From contig JBOHGM010000001.1 of the NCBI GenBank assembly GCA_050699435.1, forward strand, positions 124,001 through 188,000: a stretch of 64,000 nucleotides of DNA. The letters are read 5' to 3'. Below, in pieces: positions 56,161 to 64,000 of this stretch. The stretch's first letter is position 1. Each line of letters opens with the position of its first letter. This DNA is from GCA-003244245 sp050699435. GTDB taxonomy: Bacteria; Actinomycetota; Actinomycetes; Mycobacteriales; Pseudonocardiaceae. A program made the translations under genes and the position numbers. Below the pieces are notes generated by a model, which worked only from the letters and a program-made list of their open reading frames with translations, had not been told where the DNA came from and made no database searches.

Positions 56161-57308
56161 GCGGTATGCGGTTCGTCGACGAGTACCGGGATGCCGAGAA
56201 GGCCCGTGCGCTGTCCGCGAAGATCGCGTCGTTGTGCGAACCGGGGCGGCACTACAAGTTCATGGAGGTCTGCGGCGGGCACACGCACACCATCTACAAG
56301 CACGGGCTGGAGGACTACCTCCCGGAGTCGATCAGTCTGGTGCATGGGCCTGGGTGCCCGGTGTGCGTGATCCCGATGGGCCGAGTGGACGACGCGATTG
56401 CGCTGGCCGAGGAGCCGGATGTGATCATGACGTCCTTCGGCGACATGATGAGGGTGCCCGGCGGACGCGGGTCGTTCTTCGACTCCTCGGCCGCCGGCGC
56501 CGACATCCGGATGGTCTACTCCCCGCTCGATGCATTGAAGATCGCTCGGCAGAACCCGGACAAGCGCGTGGTGTTCATGGCGATCGGGTTCGAGACGACC
56601 GCGCCATCCACCGCAATGACCGTGCTGCGGGCGGCAGCCGAGGGCATCGACAACTTCTCGGTCTTCTGTAACCACGTGACGATCATCCCGGCGATCAAGG
56701 CCATCCTGGACTCGCCGGACCTGCGGCTGGACGGCTTCATCGGCCCAGGCCACGTCTCCACCGTCATCGGCTGCCGGCCTTATGAGTTCATCGCATCGGA
56801 GTACGGGAAGCCGCTCGTCACGGCGGGGTTTGAGCCGCTGGACATCCTCCAGTCGGTCTACATGCTGCTGGTGCAGTTGGCTGAAGGCCGCTCCGAGGTG
56901 GAGAACCAGTACTCGCGGGTGGTGCCGTGGGATGGCAATACGGTGGCCCTGCGAGCAGTCGGCGAGGTCATGGAGTTGCGTCCCTACTTCGAGTGGCGCG
57001 GGCTCGGGTTCATCTCGCACTCCGCGTTGCGAATGAAGCCCTCCTACGCCGCCTTCGACGCCGAGCAGCACTTCGATCTGCCCGGGGTCCGGGTCGCCGA
57101 TCCGAAGGCATGCCAATGCGGTGAGGTGCTCAAGGGCGTGCTCAAGCCATGGGAGTGCAAGGTGTTCGGCACCGCGTGCACGCCGGAGACCCCGATCGGC
57201 ACCTGCATGGTGTCCTCCGAGGGAGCCTGCGCGGCGTACTACAACTTCGGACGGTTCAGTCGCGAGCGGGTCCGCGAGGCCAGCCAGATAGGGGCGAGCA
57301 ACGCATGA
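56157..57308 (+). CDS. hypD: Hydrogenase expression/formation protein HypD
   Basis: 383 residues. Iron- and cluster-binding features are FMEVCGGHTHTIYKHG, HGPGCPVCVIPMG and the cysteine-rich end ACQCGEVLKG, FGTACTPETPIGTCMVSSEGAC. HypD carries a 4Fe-4S cluster and holds the Fe(CN)2CO unit with HypC. Start at GTG 56157 (coupled to hypC) or ATG 56166. Stop overlaps hypE. Confidence 0.95.
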   Translation: MSGMRFVDEYRDAEKARALSAKIASLCEPGRHYKFMEVCGGHTHTIYKHGLEDYLPESISLVHGPGCPVCVIPMGRVDDAIALAEEPDVIMTSFGDMMRVPGGRGSFFDSSAAGADIRMVYSPLDALKIARQNPDKRVVFMAIGFETTAPSTAMTVLRAAAEGIDNFSVFCNHVTIIPAIKAILDSPDLRLDGFIGPGHVSTVIGCRPYEFIASEYGKPLVTAGFEPLDILQSVYMLLVQLAEGRSEVENQYSRVVPWDGNTVALRAVGEVMELRPYFEWRGLGFISHSALRMKPSYAAFDAEQHFDLPGVRVADPKACQCGEVLKGVLKPWECKVFGTACTPETPIGTCMVSSEGACAAYYNFGRFSRERVREASQIGASNA

Positions 57309-58489
57309 CTCACCCGGACACCACCCGGCAGCACCGGGCGGCCTGGGCCGAGGAAGCCGTCGCGGAGCACGACACCGGGCACCCCGGGATGCATGCCGCG
57401 CCCGGGACCGAGCACACCGGTCGGGAGCAGCTGGTGCTGGAACGCATCGAGCGAGCTCGACGGGCGCGGCCCCGGGTGCGCGAGAAGCTCATCACCCTCG
57501 CGCACGGCGCCGGCGGTAAGGCCAGTCAGTCGCTCATCGAGGCGATCTTCTTGGACGCTTTCCGCAACCCCCTGCTGGAGCCTCTCGAAGATGCTGCGGT
57601 GCTGACCGCCGGTGATGTGCGGCTGGCCTTCACGACGGACTCCTACGTGGTATCACCGCTGTTCTTCCCCGGCGGGGACATCGGAGACCTCGCCGTCAAC
57701 GGCACGGTCAACGACCTGGCTGTCTCCGGTGCGAGGCCGGCCCATCTGTCGGCCGGGTTCATCCTGGAAGAAGGCTTTCCGGTCGACGACCTGCGCCGCA
57801 TCGTGACGTCGATGGCGGCCGCCGCCGAGGCAGCCGGAGTATCGATCGTCACGGGTGACACCAAGGTTGTGCAGCGCGGCAAGGCGGATGGCTGCTACAT
57901 CACCACGGCAGGAGTCGGATTGCTCACCGACAACCTGACGCTAGGCGTGGCCACCGTGCGTCCCGGCGATGCGGTGATCGTCTCCGGCCCGGTCGGTGAC
58001 CACGGCATGACGGTGATGCTGGCGCGCGGCGAGTTGGATATCGACGCCGATATGGTCTCCGACACCGCGCCGGTGCACGGTATGGTGCGCGGATTGCTCG
58101 ATGCGGTGGGCCCGGACGTCCGGGCCATGCGCGACGCAACCCGCGGCGGGGTCGCGACGATCCTCAATGAGATGGCGACGGCGGCAGGTGTGGCCGTGGT
58201 GGTCGAGGAAGAGGCGGTCCCGGTGCGCCCCGATGTCCGTGGGGCCTGCGAGCTGCTGGGCATCGACCCGCTCTACGTCGCGTGCGAGGGCCGGATCGTG
58301 ACTGTGGTCGACCCCAGCGCGGCCGAAGCTGCAGTGGCCGCGCTGCAAGCGCATCCGCTCGGCGCCGGGGCAACGGTGGTCGGCCGCATTGCCGATGATC
58401 CACCAGGGTTGGTTCTGCTCAAGACCGGATTCGGCGGCACCCGGATCATTGACCTGCTGGTCGGTGACCCGTTGCCGCGGATCTGTTGA
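57305..58489 (+). CDS. hypE: Hydrogenase maturation protein HypE
   Basis: 394 residues from ATG 57305, overlapping the hypD stop. PurM-like fold: LAHGAGGKASQSLIE, FTTDSYVVSPLFFPGGDIG, MRDATRGGVATILNE. Ends PRIC, the C-terminal cysteine that is carbamoylated by HypF and dehydrated to the cyanide donor. The first 65 residues are an extra, charged N-terminal extension not seen in enteric HypE. Confidence 0.95.
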   Translation: MTHPDTTRQHRAAWAEEAVAEHDTGHPGMHAAPGTEHTGREQLVLERIERARRARPRVREKLITLAHGAGGKASQSLIEAIFLDAFRNPLLEPLEDAAVLTAGDVRLAFTTDSYVVSPLFFPGGDIGDLAVNGTVNDLAVSGARPAHLSAGFILEEGFPVDDLRRIVTSMAAAAEAAGVSIVTGDTKVVQRGKADGCYITTAGVGLLTDNLTLGVATVRPGDAVIVSGPVGDHGMTVMLARGELDIDADMVSDTAPVHGMVRGLLDAVGPDVRAMRDATRGGVATILNEMATAAGVAVVVEEEAVPVRPDVRGACELLGIDPLYVACEGRIVTVVDPSAAEAAVAALQAHPLGAGATVVGRIADDPPGLVLLKTGFGGTRIIDLLVGDPLPRIC

Positions 58490-58510
58490 GCACGCTGGAG
58501 GGGAGGTGCC

Positions 58511-58816
58511 CTGACTCAGGACGAGTTGCTCGCTGAGATCGAGGCTGATTGGCCCGAGCCTGGTGAGTTGGTCTACATCGAACGCCGGGGCGACAGTTAC
58601 ACGGTGAGTCGCACCGGCTTCGGTGGGGTCGTTGCCGGGCCGGATCCTGACACCCCGCTGCCTGATGCCTGGATCTATTACACCGGGTGGCAAGCGCACC
58701 ACCGGGACGACCTGTCGGCGTTTTTCACCGACCTGCTCGCCGAGATGGAAGCGGCTGCCGGGGGTCACGATCGCTGTCGCTGGTCTGTGGACGACCCCTG
58801 GCCGCACACGCACTAG
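58511..58816 (+). CDS. Hypothetical protein with probable CTG start
   Basis: 101 residues if begun at CTG 58511, which has GGGGAGG a few bases upstream; the only other in-frame start is TTG 58526. The N terminus then reads TQDELLAEIEADWPEPGELVYIERR, a sensible helix. A beta-rich middle (SYTVSRTGFGGVVAGP) and Trp-rich end (IYYTGWQAHHRDDLSAFFTDLL) follow. No family recognised. It lies between hypE and the Cas4-like gene in the same operon. Confidence 0.6.
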   Translation: MTQDELLAEIEADWPEPGELVYIERRGDSYTVSRTGFGGVVAGPDPDTPLPDAWIYYTGWQAHHRDDLSAFFTDLLAEMEAAAGGHDRCRWSVDDPWPHTH

Positions 58817-58841
58817 TCCGAAGTGAAGTAGTCGAGGTGCG

Positions 58842-59939
58842 ATGTCGTACCGGATCCGAGCGTCCGACCGGACGGCATTCAAGCGCTGCCGCCGGGCGTG
58901 GAACCTGGGCTCACGTAACCGGCAGAACTGGGAACCGAATCCCCAGCCGGGCTCGGTCGACCTGGAGCGGGCGGTGCGTGATGCGCTGGCCGTGTACTAC
59001 TTCCCCGGGATGTGGGAGTGGAACAGGGCGATCGTGCAGCCGTTGGTGCACCGGGCCCTGGATAAATCAGTGCACGGACAGTTGGACCGCGGCGAGGTCG
59101 ACGACCAGGCCGGGAGGGAGGCGTTGGAGCGGGGCCATGCACTGCTCGATGCGTACGTCGCGTGGGCACCCACGGTCGACCATTTCACCCCGCTGCGGAT
59201 CGACACCGACTTCGAGGTCGACATTCCCGATCCCGCGAAGCCGGGGTTCGGCCTGCTGACCCCGGACGGGGAACCGATCCGGTACAGCGACCGCGTGGAC
59301 CTGCTCGCCATCGACGAGAACGATGCCTATTGGGCGATCCAGCATCGGCTGGTCGTGGACGGCTGGGCCGACGATGATGCCTTGCAGTTGGACGAGCGGA
59401 CGATTGCGTGGTGCTGGGCATGGCCGCTGTTCTACCTCGGGATGAGGGTGGCGGGCACCGTCTACAACGAGATCCGGGCCGACTCCGCCGAGCTGGGCAT
59501 GACCTTGCCTTCCCAGGTGCCCGGGCCTTCCCAGGTGGCCGAGCATCGGGAGATTCGGCACCGGAAGATGTACGCCCGAAGCGTCGCGGTCCCGCGTGAG
59601 CGGGTGCGCGCGGAGGGCACCGACGGGTTCCGCCGGACCCACATCCTCCGCGGGGAGGCCGAGCTGGCCAGCGCGGGTGCACATCTGGCCGCCGAGGCTA
59701 GCGCGGCTACCAGCGCTGACCTGCAGATCTACCCCACCCCGGCGCCGGAGATTTGTGCGCAGTGCGCGTACCGTTCGCCATGCTTGGTGCTCAACGAGGG
59801 TCGTGACCCTGGTGACGAGCTCGCCCGGTCCTACCGGCACCGTCCGCCGGAGGCCATCCTGGAGGAAGGCCGGCTCGGCGGTGTGTCCTGGTCGATGAAC
59901 CGCGGCGCGGCGCCGCCTCGCTGGCCCCGCCGTTCATGA
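58842..59939 (+). CDS. PD-(D/E)XK (Cas4/AddB-like) Fe-S protein, likely nuclease-dead
   Basis: 365 residues. One N-terminal cysteine (C16 in FKRCRRAWN) plus C305, C308 and C314 near the C terminus (ICAQCAYRSPC) match the 4Fe-4S arrangement of Cas4 and AddB. The core has RVDLLAIDEND with D153, but the next strand reads YWAIQHRLV, so the usual D/E-x-K is Q-H-R (167-169). The catalytic lysine is therefore absent. Located in the hydrogenase operon, which suggests a cluster-carrying or assembly role rather than DNA cleavage (inference). Confidence 0.7.
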   Translation: MSYRIRASDRTAFKRCRRAWNLGSRNRQNWEPNPQPGSVDLERAVRDALAVYYFPGMWEWNRAIVQPLVHRALDKSVHGQLDRGEVDDQAGREALERGHALLDAYVAWAPTVDHFTPLRIDTDFEVDIPDPAKPGFGLLTPDGEPIRYSDRVDLLAIDENDAYWAIQHRLVVDGWADDDALQLDERTIAWCWAWPLFYLGMRVAGTVYNEIRADSAELGMTLPSQVPGPSQVAEHREIRHRKMYARSVAVPRERVRAEGTDGFRRTHILRGEAELASAGAHLAAEASAATSADLQIYPTPAPEICAQCAYRSPCLVLNEGRDPGDELARSYRHRPPEAILEEGRLGGVSWSMNRGAAPPRWPRRS

Positions 59940-59982
59940 CGCCGAGCACTTCTCGATTCTCGATACGAGGCTAGGACCGTGG

Positions 59983-62247
59983 TCACAGGTGCGCAGCCGC
60001 AGCGACGGCGACCTGACCGAGACTGATTCCGCCGTCGTTGGGTGGCACGCGGGAGTGGGTGAGCACCCGGAAACCGGCTTGCTCCAATCCAGCTACAGTG
60101 CGCTCGAGCAGCAGGACGTTCTGGAACACCCCACCGGACAACGCGGCGGCATTCACCCCGGTGTGCTCCCGCAGCGCGGCGCACACCCGGACGATCGCGT
60201 CGGCGACGCCGTGGTGGAACCGGGTGGCGATCGCCTCCGGGGCCACCCCCGCCCGCAAGTCGTCGACCACGCAGCGCACCAGGTCCGCGCCGTGCAGCTG
60301 CAGCACGGGGCCCTCGGTCACCCCAGCGGGGTAGCTGCCCTGCTCGGTGCGGTCGGCGCGCTGTTCCAGCTCCACCGCGGCCTGGCCCTCGTAGTTGATC
60401 GAGTCGCGGACGCCGAGAATCGCTGCCACGGCATCGAAGAGCCGCCCGGCGCTGGAGGTCAGCGGCGCGTGCACGCCTCGACCGGCCATCGCCAGCACGG
60501 TCTCCCACTGCTCGGCATTGCGCCGCCTCAGGTCGTCGGGGGCTTCGGCGCCCAGGTAGGCCGCCGCCATCCGCCAGGGCTGCCGGATGGCCGTGGCGCC
60601 CCCCGGCATCGGGACCGGCACCAGATGCGCCAGCCGCTGGAACCCGGTCAGGTCGGCCAGCAGGAACTCACCACCCCACAGGGTGCCGTCGGTGCCGTAG
60701 CCGAGCCCGTCGAAGGCCACCCCCAGCACCGGGCCACCCTCGCCGTTGTCGGCCAGGCAGGACGCGATATGCGCGTGGTGGTGTTGCACCCCGACGAGCT
60801 CGACGCCAGCCGTCTCCCTCTCCGCCAGTTCGAGCGCATACTTGGTGGACAGGTACTCGGGGTGCAGGTCGTGCGCGACCACCTCCGGCTGCACGTCGAA
60901 AAGCCGCCGGAAGTGCGCGATACCCTCGGTGAACGAGCGCAGTGTGTCGTAGTTCTCCAGATCGCCGATGTGGTGGGAGAGGAACGCGTGCCGGCCCCGC
61001 GCCAGGCAGAAGGTACTCTTCAGCTCGGCCCCACAGCCGAGCACCGGACGGGGCACCGGCCGGGCGAGGGCTAGTGGTTCAGGGGCGTAGCCGCGGGCCC
61101 GGCGGACCGGGAGCTCGGCACCCCGGAACACCCGGACCACCGAGTCGTCCGTGCGCATGTGGATCGCCCGGTCGTGGGTCAGATAGCCGTCGGCGATCCC
61201 GGTCAACCGGTGGCGCGCGTCGTCGTCCTGGTAGGCGATCGGTTCGTCGGAGATGTTTCCGCTGGTCAGCACGATGGGAGCGGCGGTGCGCCGGAGCAGG
61301 AGATGGTGCAGCGGCGTATAGGGCAGCATCAAGCCCAGCGATCGGTTGCCGGGAGCGACCGCAGGCGCGACGTGCGCGTCCGGGCGGCGCGGCAGCAGCA
61401 CAACGGGTCGCCGCCGTCCAGTCAGCACCTGCTCCCCCACCGGGTCGATCACGCATAGTTGATGCGCCGTGTCCAGGTCGGCCACCATCACCGCGAACGG
61501 CTTGTCTTCACGGTGCTTGCGAGCGCGCAGCGTGGCGGTCGCGACGGGGTCGGCGGCGAGTGCCGCGACGTGGTAGCCGCCGAGCCCCTTGACCGCCAGC
61601 ACCGCTCCGGCGGTCAGCAGCGCCGCGGCCGCCCGCAGCGGGTCGCCGGGCAACTCGGCACCGTCGGCATCGATCAATCGCAGCCGGGGACCGCAGGCGG
61701 GGCAACACACCGGCTGTGCGTGGAAGCGGCGGTCGGCGGGATCGTGGTACTCGGCGGCGCAGGCGGCGCACATGGCGAAGGCAGCCATCGTGGTGAGCGG
61801 CCGGTCGTAGGGCACGTCGCGCACGATGGTGAAGCGCGGACCGCAGTTGGTGCAGTTGATGAACGGGTAGCCGAACCGCCGGTCGGTGGGATCGTTGAGT
61901 TCTCGCAGGCAGTCCGCACAGGTCGCGCTATCCGCCGAGACCAGGGTATCCGGCCTGCCCGAGGCGTCGCTGGCCACGATGTGAAAGCCCGGCTCCCCGG
62001 TCGGAGCCAACGGGCTGGTTCGCATCTGCTCGATGACAGCCAGCGGTGGAGCCTCGGCAGGCAATACGGTGAGGAAGTCGCTGATCGCCTGCTCAGCCCC
62101 CTCCACTTCGACGAAGACCCCTTTGGTGTCGTTACCGACTCGGCCGGACAGGCCGAAACGGCCCGCCAGGCCGTGTACGTAGGGCCGGAACCCGACGCCC
62201 TGCACGACACCCTCGACCCGTACCTGCACTCGGACACAGTGTTGCAC
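59983..62247 (-). CDS. hypF: Carbamoyltransferase HypF
   Basis: 754 residues from GTG 62247, which has GGGGGAG nine bases upstream; the frame is open to 62283. Acylphosphatase domain (VRVEGVVQGVGFRPYVHGLA), two zinc fingers (CADC with CTNC; CAAC with CPAC), YrdC-like domain (VLAVKGLGGYHVAAL) and the Kae1-like carbamoyltransferase with VQHHHAHIASCLADN and ALSGGVFQN. It carbamoylates the HypE C-terminal cysteine for cyanide synthesis. Divergent from hypA. Confidence 0.95.
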   Translation of the reverse strand: MQHCVRVQVRVEGVVQGVGFRPYVHGLAGRFGLSGRVGNDTKGVFVEVEGAEQAISDFLTVLPAEAPPLAVIEQMRTSPLAPTGEPGFHIVASDASGRPDTLVSADSATCADCLRELNDPTDRRFGYPFINCTNCGPRFTIVRDVPYDRPLTTMAAFAMCAACAAEYHDPADRRFHAQPVCCPACGPRLRLIDADGAELPGDPLRAAAALLTAGAVLAVKGLGGYHVAALAADPVATATLRARKHREDKPFAVMVADLDTAHQLCVIDPVGEQVLTGRRRPVVLLPRRPDAHVAPAVAPGNRSLGLMLPYTPLHHLLLRRTAAPIVLTSGNISDEPIAYQDDDARHRLTGIADGYLTHDRAIHMRTDDSVVRVFRGAELPVRRARGYAPEPLALARPVPRPVLGCGAELKSTFCLARGRHAFLSHHIGDLENYDTLRSFTEGIAHFRRLFDVQPEVVAHDLHPEYLSTKYALELAERETAGVELVGVQHHHAHIASCLADNGEGGPVLGVAFDGLGYGTDGTLWGGEFLLADLTGFQRLAHLVPVPMPGGATAIRQPWRMAAAYLGAEAPDDLRRRNAEQWETVLAMAGRGVHAPLTSSAGRLFDAVAAILGVRDSINYEGQAAVELEQRADRTEQGSYPAGVTEGPVLQLHGADLVRCVVDDLRAGVAPEAIATRFHHGVADAIVRVCAALREHTGVNAAALSGGVFQNVLLLERTVAGLEQAGFRVLTHSRVPPNDGGISLGQVAVAAAAHL

Positions 62248-62318
62248 CGGAAGATTCTCTCCCCCTTGACAAGGTCCCCGCACGGCACTGCACTGGGCAC
62301 TCAGGCGAGGAGGCCCTG

Positions 62319-62651
62319 GTGCATGAGATGGCGATCACGCAGAGCGTTGTCGACGCAGTCAGCACACGAATGGGTGACGCTCAGGTGCGGCGGATCTGCC
62401 TAGAGATCGGAAAACTGTCCGGGGTGGTGGCCGATTCGGTTCGGTTCTGCTTCGATCTGGTTACTGCGGGGACTATCCTCGAAGGTGCGGCGCTTGAGAT
62501 AGTGCAACCCTCCGGGCAGGCCCGCTGCCGGGACTGCGGGACTGAGTTCGCCATGAACGACCTGCTTGTGCTGTGCGTATGCGGCAGCGCGAACCGGGAA
62601 CTCCTCGCCGGCGAGGAGCTACGAATCCGGGAAGTCGAGGTGCTGGCCTGA
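62319..62651 (+). CDS. hypA: Nickel-insertion protein HypA
   Basis: 110 residues. The start is GTG 62319 because HypA needs His2 for nickel binding and the frame then reads MHEMAITQSV. The zinc site has C70 and C73 (CRDC) and C86 and C88 (CVCG); the second pair is CxC rather than the usual CxxC. Works with HypB to load nickel. Stop overlaps hypB by one base. Confidence 0.93.
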   Translation: MHEMAITQSVVDAVSTRMGDAQVRRICLEIGKLSGVVADSVRFCFDLVTAGTILEGAALEIVQPSGQARCRDCGTEFAMNDLLVLCVCGSANRELLAGEELRIREVEVLA

Positions 62652-63421
62652 TGTGCGCGACGTGTGGCTGCTCCGGACGCACCGCCATCATCGAGGGCGC
62701 TGAGCATAGTCATGGGCACGAGCACGAACCCGGGCATGGCCATGGTCATGGGCACGAGCACCCCGAGCCCGCGACCCGCACCATCACGCTCGAGCAAGCG
62801 GTACTGGCCCGCAACGACGCGCTCGCCGAGCTCAACCGCGAATGGCTGGCCCAGCGGGGCATCCTCGCGGTGAACCTGATGAGCTCACCGGGTGCGGGCA
62901 AGACGACCCTGCTGGAGCGCACCATCCGCGAACTCGGCACCCAGCTGACTGTGTCGGTCGTCGAGGGTGATCAGGAAACGGTGCTCGATGCGGACCGGAT
63001 CCGGGCCACCGGCGCTCCGGCAGTGCAGATCAACACTGGGTCGGGCTGCCACCTCGACGCTGAGATGCTGGCTGGTGGCCTGCGCTCGCTGGAGCCACTG
63101 GACGGCTCGCTGGTGCTGGTCGAGAACGTCGGGAACCTGGTGTGCCCGGCGCTGTTCGACCTCGGTGAGCAGGCCCGGGTGGTCATTACCTCGGTGACCG
63201 AGGGGGCCGAGAAACCGCGGAAGTACCCGCATATGTTCCGAGCCGCGAACCTCGTGCTGCTCAACAAGATCGACCTGTTGCCGTACGTCGACTTCGACGT
63301 CGCCGCGTTCCTGGAAGGGGCTCGCGCGGCCAATCCGGGCGTTGAGGTGCTGCAGCTGTCCGCGACCCGCGGGGATGGTATCTCCGACTGGTACGACTGG
63401 TTGCGCGCACGCAGACCTTGA
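62651..63421 (+). CDS. hypB: Nickel GTPase HypB
   Basis: 256 residues from ATG 62651, giving the high-affinity nickel motif CATCGC at residues 2-7. A histidine-rich stretch (about 19-37) can store nickel. G domain: Walker A SSPGAGKTT (78-86), ENVGNLVCP and the NKIDLLP base-specificity motif. Hydrolyses GTP to deliver nickel to the large subunit. Last gene of the hydrogenase island. Confidence 0.95.
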   Translation: MCATCGCSGRTAIIEGAEHSHGHEHEPGHGHGHGHEHPEPATRTITLEQAVLARNDALAELNREWLAQRGILAVNLMSSPGAGKTTLLERTIRELGTQLTVSVVEGDQETVLDADRIRATGAPAVQINTGSGCHLDAEMLAGGLRSLEPLDGSLVLVENVGNLVCPALFDLGEQARVVITSVTEGAEKPRKYPHMFRAANLVLLNKIDLLPYVDFDVAAFLEGARAANPGVEVLQLSATRGDGISDWYDWLRARRP

Positions 63422-63424
63422 CAG

Positions 63425-63494
63425 CCCGGCCGTTGCACACCCCCCGGGCCGTTGAACAGCCCCGGCCTTTGAACAGGCCCCGGCCTTTGAACAG
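63425..63494. repeat. Short degenerate tandem repeat after hypB
   Basis: Four copies of an approximately 17-19-base unit related to CCCCGGCCTTTGAACAG lie between the convergent hypB and pspC genes; the last two copies are nearly identical. It may contribute to termination through GC-rich pairing, but no clear hairpin was traced. Confidence 0.6.
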
Positions 63495-63495
63495 C

Positions 63496-63684
63496 TCAGT
63501 ACACCCGCTTGGGCATCGTGACCCAGAGCACCAGATAGATCAGGAACTGCGGGCCGGGTAGCAGACAGGACAACAGGAACAGCAGCCGTACCACGTTGGC
63601 ACTCCAGCCGAGCCACTCGGCCAGGCCTGCGCACACCCCGGCGATGACCTTGCCCTCCCGTGGGCGGGTCAGTGACGTGCTCAT
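63496..63684 (-). CDS. PspC-domain protein
   Basis: 62 residues from ATG 63684, preceded by GAGGAGG; the upstream extension to 63864 is not family-like. PspC signature: GKVIAGVCAGLAEWLGWSANVVRLLFLLSC and a second hydrophobic stretch (QFLIYLVLWVTMPKR). Small membrane proteins of this kind respond to envelope stress or act as putative anti-sigma-like factors; specific role unknown here. Confidence 0.85.
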   Translation of the reverse strand: MSTSLTRPREGKVIAGVCAGLAEWLGWSANVVRLLFLLSCLLPGPQFLIYLVLWVTMPKRVY

Positions 63685-63832
63685 CGAGTCCTCCTCTTGT
63701 CGGCATGGTCGCCGTACTTCCACTGTCCCCCGCGGGCAGTGCGGTGGCCTCGGTGCGAACCCCGATGGGCGCACCGGGGTCACCCGGAGAACAGTCCCAG
63801 GGGGCCGGGCGCAGTTCCGACGTCCCGCGAGC

Positions 63833-63868
63833 GGCCGACTACATCCACGGCCGACTACATCCACGGCC
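63833..63868. repeat. Direct repeat of a 16-bp unit
   Basis: GGCCGACTACATCCAC occurs twice back to back at 63833-63848 and 63849-63864, followed by a partial third copy that runs into the 19-bp array. Confidence 0.75.
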
Positions 63869-64000
63869 GACGGGCTACAACGCGGGCGATGGGCTACAGC
63901 GCAGGCGACGGGTTACAGCGCAGGCGACGGGTTACAGCGCAGGCGACGGGTTACAGCGCAGGCGACGGGTTACAGCGCAGGCGACGGGTTACAGCGCGGG
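63869..64000. repeat. 19-bp minisatellite array running out of the window
   Basis: Seven units with exact 19-base period start at 63869, 63888, 63907, 63926, 63945, 63964 and 63983. The core is GACGGGTTACAGCGCAGGC. Units 3 to 6 are identical; the first two have two or three changes (GGGCTACAACGC; GATGGGCTACAGC), and the last ends GCGGG at the window edge. The period is not a multiple of three, so it does not encode a repeat protein. Confidence 0.9.

Noticed and set aside
58842..59939. Cas4 of a CRISPR system
   Set aside because: Cysteine pattern is similar, but catalytic residues are lost and there is no other cas gene or array in the window.
63869..64000. CRISPR array
   Set aside because: The 19-bp units are directly contiguous with no unique spacers, and no cas genes are present; the Cas4-like gene is in a hydrogenase operon.

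Overview
The window is high-GC DNA from a filamentous actinomycete. A member of the Pseudonocardiaceae is the best guess (inference). The left edge has the garA - ftsR - bifunctional nuclease - MerR - gcvP order known from Mycobacterium tuberculosis Rv1827-Rv1832. RbpA, a GuaB1-type protein and a group 1h [NiFe]-hydrogenase also point to Actinobacteria.

Layout. 1-9276 is mainly core genome: the glycine-cleavage regulatory block, a tandem glycine riboswitch, gcvP and valS. 9277-15113 is accessory and scarred: a decayed gene, an XRE regulator followed by five tiny end-to-end overlapping genes, one complete IS5-type element with 18-bp inverted repeats and a TAA duplication, a truncated second IS, and an acyl-CoA dehydrogenase cut off beside it. 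15150-22575 holds two CNNM/CBS membrane proteins, guaB1, a Ku gene that has lost its 3' half, an isoaspartyl methyltransferase-like protein, a sugar kinase and a membrane-protein pseudogene. 22632-32681 alternates NTPase genes with metabolism: a composite XRE/phosphoesterase/NACHT-like protein with most catalytic residues replaced, the glcDEF glycolate oxidase operon, and a decayed STAND ATPase plus phosphotransferase pair. 32758-38672 has an FkbM methyltransferase, a glycerophosphodiesterase, a UMF1-type transporter, rbpA with a SigR-like promoter, a ppm remnant and lnt.

38694-46134 is a lysine-fermentation type cluster. Divergent kamA (lysine 2,3-aminomutase) faces a tightly overlapping operon fxsA-kdd-amidohydrolase-kamD-kamE-kal. 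Together these convert L-lysine through beta-lysine and 3,5-diaminohexanoate towards aminobutyryl-CoA; the cleavage enzyme Kce is not in the window.

47186-63421 is a nearly complete group 1h (high-affinity, actinobacterial) [NiFe]-hydrogenase island. The order is two SIS-domain proteins flanking a HypC variant, hhyS, hhyL, a NifU/Rieske-like fusion, DUF5947, DUF6084, a large unknown protein, a maturation protease, a 37-residue membrane peptide, hypC, hypD, hypE, an unknown protein with a probable CTG start, a Cas4/AddB-like Fe-S protein that lost its nuclease residues, divergent hypF, then hypA and hypB. The structural subunits, the NiFe(CN)2CO assembly factors and the nickel chaperones are all present. 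The right edge has pspC and minisatellite repeats running out of the window.

Best candidates for new biology: the accessory proteins of the hydrogenase island (SIS pair, all-cysteine Rieske-like domain, dead-nuclease Fe-S protein, small peptide) and the composite NACHT-like protein at 23240-25627.
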